From contig CBDCLU010000002.1 of NCBI GenBank assembly GCA_965218765.1, forward strand, positions 1,922,001 to 1,986,000: a stretch of 64,000 nt of DNA, in the 5' to 3' direction. The notes under the pieces are model-generated. The model had not been told where the DNA came from, made no database searches, and saw only the letters and a list, made by a program, of their open reading frames with translations. The position numbers and the translations under genes were made by a program. Origin of the DNA: JBBPYC01 sp965218765. Lineage in GTDB: Bacteria; Pseudomonadota; Gammaproteobacteria; Burkholderiales; Burkholderiaceae_C. Shown here piece by piece: positions 18,376-26,387 of the stretch (position 1 is its first letter; every line of letters begins with the position of its first letter).

Positions 18376-19139
18376 GCGATCCGGTCCTGCCAGGCGACCA
18401 GCCGGCGGCTCGCAAAGCGCAGCGCCAGGTCCATCGCCAGCGCAATGAAGCCGATGCAGATGATGCCGACGTAGATGATGTCGAGCTGAAAGAACGATGA
18501 CGCATCCTGAATCAACGCACCCAGCCCCTGCTGGGCCGCGATCAGCTCGGACGCGACCAAGGTGGCCCACGCCACGCCGAGCGCCACTCGGATCGCAGTC
18601 AGGATGTGCGGCACCGTGAGCGGTAGGATCACCTTGGCAAAGATCTCGAAGTCGGTTGCGCCGAGCGTGCGCGCCACCCGCACGAAGATCGGGCTGATCT
18701 GCGCGATGCCTTCGTACATCACGATCACACCCGAAAAGAACGAGGCATAAAACAGGATCACCGTCTTGGCGACCTCGTCGATGCCGAAGTAAACGATGAC
18801 GAGCGGGATCAGCGCAATCGGCGGCAAGGCGCGGAAGAAATTGATGACCGGATCGATAAAACTGCGCACACCCTGATACCAGCCCAAACAAAAGCCCACC
18901 GGCACCGCCAACACGATGCCCAGCGTGACGCCGATCAGCACGCGCTGCGTCGACATCCAGATGTCCATTGGCAGCCGGCCCCGTGCTAGTTCCAGGAATT
19001 TGCCCCAGACCGCATGCGGCGCCGGCACCAGCGCCGGACTGACCCAGCCACTGGCGCGGATGCCGTACCAGAGCAGCAGCAGCAGGGCCCAGGGCGCGAT
19101 GATCAGCGCCGCCTTGGTCCAGGTCGGTCGGGACGGCAT
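18372..19139 (-). CDS. NitT/TauT-type ABC transporter permease
   Basis: A permease of about 255 aa with six helices. Family features are the N-terminal helix LIIAPWALLLLLWYGI, the FFRALPPIALIPLVIVYFGI segment and the coupling loop VARTLGATDFEIFAKVILPLTVPHI. The ATG at 19139 has GGAGA about 12 bp upstream; an ATG at 19172 would add 11 residues and cannot be excluded. It is the first gene of the minus-strand operon, divergent from the GntR regulator. Confidence 0.9.
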   Translation of the reverse strand: MPSRPTWTKAALIIAPWALLLLLWYGIRASGWVSPALVPAPHAVWGKFLELARGRLPMDIWMSTQRVLIGVTLGIVLAVPVGFCLGWYQGVRSFIDPVINFFRALPPIALIPLVIVYFGIDEVAKTVILFYASFFSGVIVMYEGIAQISPIFVRVARTLGATDFEIFAKVILPLTVPHILTAIRVALGVAWATLVASELIAAQQGLGALIQDASSFFQLDIIYVGIICIGFIALAMDLALRFASRRLVAWQDRIA

Positions 19140-19211
19140 GGCCTGAATCGTCTCCTTGGTCGGACTTCGCATGCACCCTGAGCCATCACGACGATCGAGT
19201 CCCGCTGGTGC

Positions 19212-19247
19212 ACCAAGTCATTTGGTCTTACTATAAACCATACGTTT
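19212..19247. promoter_or_regulatory. Candidate GntR operators in the divergent promoter region
   Basis: Two inverted repeats lie in the 119-bp spacer between the permease and the GntR gene. ACCAAGTCATTTGGT (19212-19226) is a 15-bp palindrome with six of seven pairs matched. AAAC-N5-GTTT follows at 19235-19247. TTTGGT and AACCA half-sites also repeat across them. Such paired palindromes in a divergent spacer are typical of GntR autoregulation. The assignment is inferred from position and symmetry only. Confidence 0.5.
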
Positions 19248-19258
19248 AGCCAATCAAC

Positions 19259-19984
19259 ATGCTTGAATCTGTTGCATCCAGCCCAGTTCCGCGTTATGCG
19301 CGAGTTGCCGAGGTGCTGCGCCAGCGCATCGCCCGTGGTGTCTGGCCACAGGGCCAGCGGTTGCCGTCATTGGAGGAGCTGGGCACGGAGTTCGAAGTGG
19401 CCCGGGTCACGATGCGGCGTTCGATCGAACTGCTTGCGCGCGATGGCTTGGTGGTGGCGCAGCAGGGCCGCGGGACCTTTGTGACTGGCAGACCAGAACC
19501 CGCGCGGCCGATTGCAGTCGTCACCACACTGGACGAGCTGACCCGGTTCTATCGCAATACCTCGCCGGTGATCGTCAACATCGATGAATCGACCACGTCA
19601 CCGCCCTTGCGCACGACCGATGGCACGCCAGCCGAGCGCTACGTGTTCATGCGGCGCGTCCACTCTCAACAGGGCGAGCCTTATTGCGTGATCAACATCT
19701 ATCTTGACGAAGCGATTTTTCGCAAAAGCCCGAAGCGTTTTCGCGAGCAGACCGTGATCCCGCTGCTGGCTTCGATGAAGGGCGTGCAGATCGCCGATGC
19801 GCGCCAGGTGCTGACAATCGGCGCAGCCGATACGGAAGTCGCGAAGCTGCTGAAGCTCGCCGTGCATGCGCCGGTGGCGGAAGTCCGCCGTGTGTTCAAG
19901 GCGCCGAACGGTCGCGTGATCTATCTCGGTGAGGTGACCTACCGCGGCGACGCGATTCAACTGCAGATGAACCTGAAACCATGA
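19259..19984 (+). CDS. GntR-family transcriptional regulator with UTRA ligand domain
   Basis: The 241-aa protein has an N-terminal winged helix (YARVAEVLRQRIARGVWPQGQRLPS, then ELGTEFEVARVTMRRSIELLARDGLV and QQGRGTFVTG), residues about 13-80. The C-terminal domain of about 150 residues is of the UTRA (HutC) type, with AERYVFMRRVHSQQGEPYCVINIYLDEAIF and the closing VIYLGEVTYRGDAIQLQMNL seen in parts. It is divergent from the NitT/TauT importer operon and overlaps the downstream enolase-superfamily gene by 4 bp. It probably controls both directions in response to the imported compound or an intermediate. Confidence 0.9.
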   Translation: MLESVASSPVPRYARVAEVLRQRIARGVWPQGQRLPSLEELGTEFEVARVTMRRSIELLARDGLVVAQQGRGTFVTGRPEPARPIAVVTTLDELTRFYRNTSPVIVNIDESTTSPPLRTTDGTPAERYVFMRRVHSQQGEPYCVINIYLDEAIFRKSPKRFREQTVIPLLASMKGVQIADARQVLTIGAADTEVAKLLKLAVHAPVAEVRRVFKAPNGRVIYLGEVTYRGDAIQLQMNLKP

Positions 19985-21129
19985 TCAAGATCCTGCCCGT
20001 TGAGCCGCTTGCGATTCGTCGCGTCGAAGCGTTCGTGTTCCGCCATCCGGTGCGCGTTCCGGTACGCACCTCGTTCGGCATCATGCGGGACCGGCCGGCC
20101 GTGTTCGTGCGCATCACGGGTGACGACGGCGCGGTAGGCTGGGGCGAGGTCTGGTGCAACTTTCCGGCTTGCGGCGCTGAGCATCGCGCGGCGTTGGTCG
20201 CCACTGTGCTGGCGCCATTGCTGGAGGGCGGGCAGTTCGACGGCGGGCCTGTGCAGGTCTTCGAGTCGATCAGCGCGCAGACCGCAGTGCTTGCGATTCA
20301 GTCCGGTGAACCGGGGCCCATCGCGCAGTCGATCGCGGGCGTGGACCTTGCGCTGTGGGACCTGTGTGCGCGCCGTGCCGGTCAGCCGCTGTGGCGGCAC
20401 CTCGGCGGCACGAACGGCTATATCCCGGTCTACGCAAGCGGCATCAACCCGGACGGCTGCGAAGCGTTTGCGCTGGCCCAGCGCGCGGCCGGGCACCGCG
20501 CGTTCAAGCTCAAGATCGGCTTCGATGCGGCGCGCGACATCGCCAACGTGCAGGCGCTGCGGCGCACGCTGGGCGACGAGCCGCCGCTGATGGTCGATGC
20601 GAACCAGGCCTGGTCGCTCGATGAAGCGGGCCACATGACCGAACGCCTGAACGGCTTCGGACTCGGCTGGCTCGAAGAGCCGCTGCGCGCCGATCGGCCC
20701 TGGCATGAATGGCAGGTCCTGCAGGCCCGCAGCCCGGTCCCGCTGGCCGCCGGTGAAAACATGGCTGGCCTGGACGCATTCGATGCCGCGCTGCAGTCGC
20801 AGGCGCTGTCCGTGGTGCAGCCGGATGCGGCCAAGTGGGGCGGCATCTCGGGCAACTGGCCGGTGATCGCGCGCATCCTGGATGCCGGCCTGCGCTTTTG
20901 CCCGCATTATCTTGGCGCGGGCATCGGCCTCGCCGCATCCGGCCATCTGCTGGCCGCGGCCGGCGGGGGCGGCATGCTGGAAGTGGATGCAAATCCGAAC
21001 CCGTTGCGTACCGAACTATGCCCCGCGCTCGGCCGGCTGGAAGACGGCTTCATCGAACTGGGCGAGGCACCGGGTATCGGTGTCGAGCCGGACCTCGACC
21101 GGCTCGCGCACGCGGCAGCACCGGCTTGA
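19981..21129 (+). CDS. Mandelate racemase/muconate lactonizing enzyme family protein
   Basis: This 382-aa enolase-superfamily enzyme has all expected catalytic features: K-x-K at Lys176/Lys178 (FKLKIGFD), metal ligands Asp206 (VDANQAW), Glu232 (LEEPLRAD) and Glu259 (GENMAG), and a His at 309 (CPHYLG). The Lys plus late His pattern is that of the mandelate racemase subgroup, which racemises or dehydrates hydroxy or sugar acids. It overlaps the GntR gene by 4 bp and so is co-regulated. The substrate is unknown; an acid arising from the imported compound is a reasonable guess. Confidence 0.92.
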   Translation: MIKILPVEPLAIRRVEAFVFRHPVRVPVRTSFGIMRDRPAVFVRITGDDGAVGWGEVWCNFPACGAEHRAALVATVLAPLLEGGQFDGGPVQVFESISAQTAVLAIQSGEPGPIAQSIAGVDLALWDLCARRAGQPLWRHLGGTNGYIPVYASGINPDGCEAFALAQRAAGHRAFKLKIGFDAARDIANVQALRRTLGDEPPLMVDANQAWSLDEAGHMTERLNGFGLGWLEEPLRADRPWHEWQVLQARSPVPLAAGENMAGLDAFDAALQSQALSVVQPDAAKWGGISGNWPVIARILDAGLRFCPHYLGAGIGLAASGHLLAAAGGGGMLEVDANPNPLRTELCPALGRLEDGFIELGEAPGIGVEPDLDRLAHAAAPA

Positions 21130-21192
21130 TGCTTGCAAGCAATCACGTTCGCAGCGTGAACGGGGCAAGGCCATCGGGTACGCTTCCATCCC

Positions 21193-22434
21193 ATGCTCGA
21201 CATCATTGCCCTGACCCTGGTCATCACCGCGCTGCTCGCCTATCTGAACCACCGCTTCGTCGGCCTGCCAACGGCGATCGGCGTGATGGCGACGGCGCTT
21301 GCTTTGTCGCTGGGCATCGTGGGCCTGAACGCGTTGGGCATTGCGCAGCACCTGTTTGCGGCCGAAGAGAAGCTGCTGCGCTCGATCGATTTTCGCGACG
21401 TGCTGCTCGACGGCATGCTGTCGCTGCTGCTGTTCGCCGGCGCGCTGCACGTGCATCTGGATGATTTGAAGCAGTACCGCTGGCAGATCGGCGCTTTAGC
21501 GATCGTCGGCACGGTGGCGTCCACCGCGGTGGTCGGCTTCGCGCTGTACTACCTGCTGCCGCTGCTGGGCCTGAACCTCGCGCTGCCCTACTGCCTGCTG
21601 TTCGGCGCGCTGATCTCGCCGACCGACCCGGTCGCGGTGATGGGCATTCTGCGCACCGCGGGCGCGCCGAAGAACCTGGAGACGGTGATCACCGGCGAGT
21701 CGCTGTTCAACGACGGACTCGGCGTGGTGCTGTTCACCTTGCTGCTCGGCGTGGCGGCCAGCGGCACGATGCCGACGGTCAACGAGGCACTGCTTGCGTT
21801 CGCACATGAAGCCGGCGGCGGCATCGTGTTCGGCCTGGTGCTCGGTTATGTCACGTACCGGCTCATCAAGAGCATCGACCAGTACCAGGTCGAAGTGCTG
21901 CTGACACTGGCGGCGGTGGTCGGCGGCTATGCGCTGTGCACGCGGCTGCACATTTCCGGGCCGCTTGCGATGGTGGTGGCCGGCGTGATGATCGGCAACC
22001 CAGGCAGGAGTCACGGCATGTCGGACATCACGCGCAACTACGTCGACATGTTTTGGGAGCTGCTCGACGAAATCCTGAATGCGGTGCTGTTCGTGCTGAT
22101 CGGCATGGAGGTGCTGGTGGTCGCGTTCCCGAACAACGTGCTTGCGGCCGGCGCCGCCGTCATCGTGCTGACGCTGCTGGCGCGCACCTTGGTGGTCGGT
22201 CTGCCGGTGGGCGCACTGACGCATGCGTTCCGGCTGCCGACCGGCTCCTGGCGCGTGCTGACCTGGGGTGGCTTGCGCGGCGGTATCTCGGTCGCGCTGG
22301 CGCTGTCGATTCCGGTCGGGCCCGAACGGGATCTGCTGCTCGCACTGACCTACTGCGTGGTGGTGTTCTCGATCCTCGTGCAGGGGCTCACGGTATCGAA
22401 GGTGATCCGGGGTGCGATGCGCAACTCGGCCTGA
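21193..22434 (+). CDS. Sodium/proton antiporter, CPA1 (NhaP-type) family
   Basis: The 413-aa membrane protein has about twelve hydrophobic segments. It carries the CPA1 core motif LISPTDPVAVMGILR and, about 25 residues on, GESLFNDGLGVVLF, whose acidic residues bind the ion. It ends shortly after the last helix and lacks the long cytosolic tail of animal NHE proteins. A second, distinct CPA-type antiporter lies at 34791. The gene appears to stand alone, 63 bp after the enolase-superfamily gene. Confidence 0.92.
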   Translation: MLDIIALTLVITALLAYLNHRFVGLPTAIGVMATALALSLGIVGLNALGIAQHLFAAEEKLLRSIDFRDVLLDGMLSLLLFAGALHVHLDDLKQYRWQIGALAIVGTVASTAVVGFALYYLLPLLGLNLALPYCLLFGALISPTDPVAVMGILRTAGAPKNLETVITGESLFNDGLGVVLFTLLLGVAASGTMPTVNEALLAFAHEAGGGIVFGLVLGYVTYRLIKSIDQYQVEVLLTLAAVVGGYALCTRLHISGPLAMVVAGVMIGNPGRSHGMSDITRNYVDMFWELLDEILNAVLFVLIGMEVLVVAFPNNVLAAGAAVIVLTLLARTLVVGLPVGALTHAFRLPTGSWRVLTWGGLRGGISVALALSIPVGPERDLLLALTYCVVVFSILVQGLTVSKVIRGAMRNSA

Positions 22435-22519
22435 ATAAAACGGCAGTCGGTGGATCAACTGGCTGCGCTACGATCATTCGTCCTCCACCGCAACCCAAAT
22501 CCTTCGAGGTGCCTGCACG

Positions 22520-24013
22520 ATGAAACGCCGCGATTTCTCTCTGTCGGCTGCCGCTGTCGTCGGCCTGGCCAGCATGCCGTTCGCCGCTCTTGCCCAATCG
22601 CGCCGCAAGGACACGGTGGTGCTGGGCATGACGCTGGAACCGCCAGGGCTTGATCCGACAGCGAATGCTGCCTCAGCGATCGCCGAGGTCACGCTCTACA
22701 ACATCTACGAGACGCTGACCAAGATCAATGCGGACGGCAGCGTGACGCCGCTGCTCGCAGAAAGCTGGGACGTCTCAGCGGACTTGAAGCGCTACACCTT
22801 CAAGCTCAAGCAGGGCGTCAGGTTCCAGAACGGCGAACCGTTCGATGCGGAAGCCGTGAAGTTCTCGTTCATGCGCGCGGCCGATGAGAAAAGCACCAAC
22901 AAGGACAAGCGCACATTCAGCGGCATGGACAGCGTGCAGGCGGTCGACGAGCACACCGTGACGATCACGGTGAAAGAGATCGACCCCGACTTCCTGTTCC
23001 TGATGGGCCAGGCCACCGCGATCATCGTCGAGCCGAAAAGCGTGGAGACGAACGCGACGAAACCGGTCGGCACCGGCCCTTACAAGCTGGAAAACTGGAG
23101 CAAGGGCGCTGCCGTGTCGCTGGCGGCATGGGACGGCTTTCGCGACGCCGCATCGATCGCGATCAAGAAAGCCACGTTCCGCTTCATTCCCGACCCGGCC
23201 GCACAGGTCGCGTCGCTGCTGTCGGGTGACATCGATGCGTTCGTGCGCGTGACGCCGCGTGGTGTCGCGCAGTTCAAGGCCGATCCACGTTTTGCGGTGA
23301 TCGTGAGCGGCTCACGCGCGAAGACGATCCTGGCGCTGAACAACGCGAAGAAGCCGCTCGACGACGCGCGCGTGCGCCGTGCCATCTCGGCTGCGGTGGA
23401 CCGCAAGGCCGTGATCGAAGGCGCGGTGGAAGGCTACGGCGTGCCGATCGGCAGCCACTACGTGCCAGGCGCCGATGGCTATGTGGACACCACCGGCGTC
23501 AACCCGTACGACCCGGACAAAGCCCGCGCGTTGCTCAAGGAAGCCGGCGTACAGATGCCCCTCACGCTGACCATGACGCTGCCGCCGACGCCTTATGCGC
23601 GCCAGGGCGGTGAGGTGATCGCGGCGGAACTGGCCAAGGTCGGCATCACGGTCAAGACCGAGAACGTCGAGTGGGCGCAGTGGCTGTCCGGCACCTTCAA
23701 GAACAAGAACTACGACCTGACGATCATCTCCCACGTCGAGCCGTTCGACATCGGCAACTACGCCAAGCCAGACTATTACTGGGGCTACCAGTCGCCGAAG
23801 TTCAACGCGCTCTACGACAAGATCCGGACCACCGCGGCCGGCCCGGAGCGCAACCAGCTGCTCGGCGACGCGCAGCGGCTGCTGGCCGACGATGCGGCCA
23901 ATGTGTACCTGTTCCAGCCGCAGTGGATCACGGTGACGAACAAGAACCTCAAAGGCTTCTGGAAGGACATGCCGTTGTTCGTAAACGATTTGTCTGCGTT
24001 GTCCTGGTCGTGA
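22520..24013 (+). CDS. Peptide-type (family 5) ABC transporter substrate-binding protein
   Basis: The 497-aa precursor begins MKRRDFSLSAAAVVGLASM, with a twin-arginine RRDF motif and a hydrophobic core ending at ALAQS, so Tat export is possible. The mature protein follows the DppA/OppA layout: EPPGLDPTANAASAIAEVTLYNIYETL, GSVTPLLAESWDVSADLKRYTFKLKQGVRF and later FNALYDKIR, seen in segments. It lies 11 bp before an amidase gene. This suggests the ligand is an amide or peptide-like compound that the amidase may hydrolyse. It may also supply the DppBCDF-like transporter at 9839-13520, which lacks its own binding protein. Confidence 0.92.
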   Translation: MKRRDFSLSAAAVVGLASMPFAALAQSRRKDTVVLGMTLEPPGLDPTANAASAIAEVTLYNIYETLTKINADGSVTPLLAESWDVSADLKRYTFKLKQGVRFQNGEPFDAEAVKFSFMRAADEKSTNKDKRTFSGMDSVQAVDEHTVTITVKEIDPDFLFLMGQATAIIVEPKSVETNATKPVGTGPYKLENWSKGAAVSLAAWDGFRDAASIAIKKATFRFIPDPAAQVASLLSGDIDAFVRVTPRGVAQFKADPRFAVIVSGSRAKTILALNNAKKPLDDARVRRAISAAVDRKAVIEGAVEGYGVPIGSHYVPGADGYVDTTGVNPYDPDKARALLKEAGVQMPLTLTMTLPPTPYARQGGEVIAAELAKVGITVKTENVEWAQWLSGTFKNKNYDLTIISHVEPFDIGNYAKPDYYWGYQSPKFNALYDKIRTTAAGPERNQLLGDAQRLLADDAANVYLFQPQWITVTNKNLKGFWKDMPLFVNDLSALSWS

Positions 24014-24024
24014 AGGGTGCAGCC

Positions 24025-25434
24025 ATGCCGTGCGATCTGAGTGCGGTGGAAATGCTTGAGCGATATCGATCGCGCGCGTTGTCGCCGGTCGAGGTCATGC
24101 AGTCGGTGCTGCAGCGCATCGAGCAGTGCGAGCCGCAACTGCACGCGACTTATCTGCTACGGCCGGAACATGCGCTGGCAGCAGCGCGTGCCTCGCAAGC
24201 GCGCTGGCAGCGCGGCGAGCCGGCTGGACCACTCGATGGCGTGCCGGTCACGATCAAGGAAAACATCGCCACCGAAGGTGATCCGATGCCGCTGGGCACC
24301 TCGGCCATGGCGTTGGTTCCGGCACCGGACGATGCACCGCCGGCTGCGCGGCTGCGTGAAGCCGGCGCGGTGCTGGTCGGCAAGACCACGATGCCCGACT
24401 ACGGCATGTTGTCATCGGGCCTGTCGAGCTTTCACGCACCTGCGCGCAACCCGTGGGACACCCAGAAGACGCCGGGCGGGTCGAGCGCCGGCGCGGCAGC
24501 CGCGGCGGCCGCCGGTTATGGGCCGTTGCACGTCGGCACCGACATCGGCGGCTCGATCCGGCTGCCGGCCGGCTGGTGCGGCGTGTTCGGCTTGAAGCCG
24601 AGCCTGGGCCGGGTGCCGATCGATCCGCCCTACATCGGCCGCGTGGCCGGGCCGATCACGCGCAGCGTGGCCGATTCGGCGCTGCTGATGCAGGTGCTCA
24701 GCCAGTCCGATGCGCGCGACAGCATGAGCCTGCCGCCGCAGACGATCGACTGGGAAGCATTCGACCAAGGCATTGAATGCCTGCGCAGCCTGCGCATCGG
24801 GCTACTGCTCGATGCGAGTTGCGGGCTCGACGTGCACCCGGAAACCCGCGCGGCGGTCGAACAGGCCGCGCAGGCATTTGCCGCAGCCGGTGCGATCGTG
24901 GAGCCGATGCTGCCGATCCTGACCGCCGAGATGCTCGACGGCATCGATCGTTTCTGGCGCATGCGCTCGCATCTGGATCTTGCGGCGCTGGCGCCCGAGC
25001 TGCGCGCCAGGGTGCTGCCTGTGATCCGCGACTGGGCCGACAGTGCGGCCGGCATGGACGGCCAGGCGGTGTTCCGGGCCTTCAGCCAGATCCATGCGGC
25101 CCGCATCGCTGCCGTGCAGGGCTGTGCGACGTTCGACTACGTGCTGTCGCCGGTGTCGCCAGTGCCCGCATTTCCAGCCGACTGGCCGTCGCCCACCAAC
25201 GACCCGCTGCGCGCGCTCGAACACATCGCGTTCACGGTGCCGTTCAACATGAGCGAGCAGCCGGCAGCCAGCATCAACTGTGGCCATTTCTCAAGCGATG
25301 GCATGCCGATCGGGCTGCAGATTGCAGGCAAGCGGTTCGACGACCTCGGTGTGCTGCGCGTTGCGCGGGCGTACGAACTGCTGCGCGGACCGCAACAACC
25401 CTGGCCGTCTGCACCCACTCGATCGACGGCCTGA
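24025..25434 (+). CDS. Amidase (amidase-signature family)
   Basis: The 469-aa hydrolase carries the amidase-signature triad in order: Lys78 (VTIKENIATEG), cis-Ser153 in GGSSAGAAAA, and the nucleophile Ser177 in TDIGGSIRLPAGWCG. The 24-residue distance between the two serines is the family norm. The ATG at 24025 aligns with the usual start (CDLSAVEMLERYRSRALSPVEV); longer frames read back through the binding-protein gene. It likely cleaves an amide bond in the cytosol in the same pathway as the preceding binding protein. A GatA role is unlikely because no gatB or gatC is nearby. Confidence 0.92.
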   Translation: MPCDLSAVEMLERYRSRALSPVEVMQSVLQRIEQCEPQLHATYLLRPEHALAAARASQARWQRGEPAGPLDGVPVTIKENIATEGDPMPLGTSAMALVPAPDDAPPAARLREAGAVLVGKTTMPDYGMLSSGLSSFHAPARNPWDTQKTPGGSSAGAAAAAAAGYGPLHVGTDIGGSIRLPAGWCGVFGLKPSLGRVPIDPPYIGRVAGPITRSVADSALLMQVLSQSDARDSMSLPPQTIDWEAFDQGIECLRSLRIGLLLDASCGLDVHPETRAAVEQAAQAFAAAGAIVEPMLPILTAEMLDGIDRFWRMRSHLDLAALAPELRARVLPVIRDWADSAAGMDGQAVFRAFSQIHAARIAAVQGCATFDYVLSPVSPVPAFPADWPSPTNDPLRALEHIAFTVPFNMSEQPAASINCGHFSSDGMPIGLQIAGKRFDDLGVLRVARAYELLRGPQQPWPSAPTRSTA

Positions 25435-25459
25435 GCGGGTTGCCTTGCTGCGCCTGATG

Positions 25460-26146
25460 TCAGGCCGCCTCGCGCAACTCCGGCAGCGGCATCGGCAACG
25501 GTCGCGGCTGGTGATATGCGGGTTGGGCAGGCAGCCCGTCGAGATGCCGGGCCTCGGCCCACTGCAGGATTTCCACGCGCCCGTGGCTGCCGAGCCGCAC
25601 CCGGCCGATCGCGCCGTTCGGCACAAGGCCGTCACGCGGACCGCTGAGCGGCCGGCCCAGTGCGCCGCGCCGGATCATGTCGAGCACGCCGCCATGCGTG
25701 ACCACGCCGAGCGTCTCGGCGGGATGTGCGAGCGCCAGCTGCCGCAAGGTGGCCTGCACGCGCAGATAGAAACTGCGCGTGCTCTCGCCGCCGCCTTCGA
25801 ACGCATGGTCGGCATCGAAGCGCAGCCAATCGGCCCAGTCGGCCGGATGCTGCGCCTGGATGTCGGCCACGCGCATGCCGTCGATGCGGCCGAAGTTCTG
25901 TTCGCGCAGGCCCGCCAGCTCGGTCACCAGCCGGCCGCTGCGCGTGGCCAGCGGCCGCGCGGTCTGACGCGTGCGCAGCAAATCACTGCTGTAGAGATGG
26001 TCGATCGGCTCGCTGCCAAGCCGGTCCGCGACGCGTCGCGCCTGCACGCGGCCGGCTTCGTTGAGCGGCACGTCGACCTGCCCCTGAAAGCGCAATTCGC
26101 GGTTCCAGTCGGTCTCGCCGTGGCGAATCAGGATCAGCTCGGTCAT
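25460..26146 (-). CDS. Histidine phosphatase family protein (phosphoglycerate mutase-like)
   Basis: The 228-aa protein opens MTELILIRHGETDWN, the RHG phosphohistidine motif. It continues with QGQVDVPLNEAGRVQARRVADRL, then SSDLLRTRQTARPL and VVTHGGVLDMI, the second catalytic histidine. This pattern fits cofactor-dependent phosphatases such as GpmB and CobC types. No cobalamin genes adjoin, so a broad-specificity phosphatase is the safer call. The start at 26146 is chosen because the 17 residues upstream have no family match. Confidence 0.9.
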   Translation of the reverse strand: MTELILIRHGETDWNRELRFQGQVDVPLNEAGRVQARRVADRLGSEPIDHLYSSDLLRTRQTARPLATRSGRLVTELAGLREQNFGRIDGMRVADIQAQHPADWADWLRFDADHAFEGGGESTRSFYLRVQATLRQLALAHPAETLGVVTHGGVLDMIRRGALGRPLSGPRDGLVPNGAIGRVRLGSHGRVEILQWAEARHLDGLPAQPAYHQPRPLPMPLPELREAA

Positions 26147-26232
26147 CTGTGCATTATCGGCGACGCACCGCGCCGATGTCTGTGAGTTTTTCAACACATC
26201 GGCTGCAACCGCTGTAATAGACTGCGTTTCTT

Positions 26233-26249
26233 GCTACTTATTTAGTAGC
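26233..26249. repeat. AT-rich hairpin in divergent spacer
   Basis: GCTACT and AGTAGC form a perfect 6-bp stem around a 5-base loop (TATTT) in the 241-bp spacer between the histidine phosphatase and manC. It resembles the hairpin at 9564 in its GCTA...TAGC ends. It is not followed by a T-run on either strand, so it is not a convincing terminator. Confidence 0.4.
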
Positions 26250-26387
26250 TTTCAGTATCGGCGTTGCGGTTTCGGATAATCGCGGCCATTCATCGGCCAT
26301 GCGCGCGCCCTGGGGCTGCACTGGTTGTTCGCCGTTGCCCTGCTTTCCTTTTCCCGTTCAACTTTTCGTTTTTTTCCCTTCACCACC

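Noticed and set aside
16505..18505. A 666-codon open frame that would fuse an unknown N-terminus to the NitT/TauT binding protein
   Set aside because: The first 330 codons are the wrong frame of the ATPase gene. The binding protein has its own ATG, ribosome site and signal peptide at 17503.
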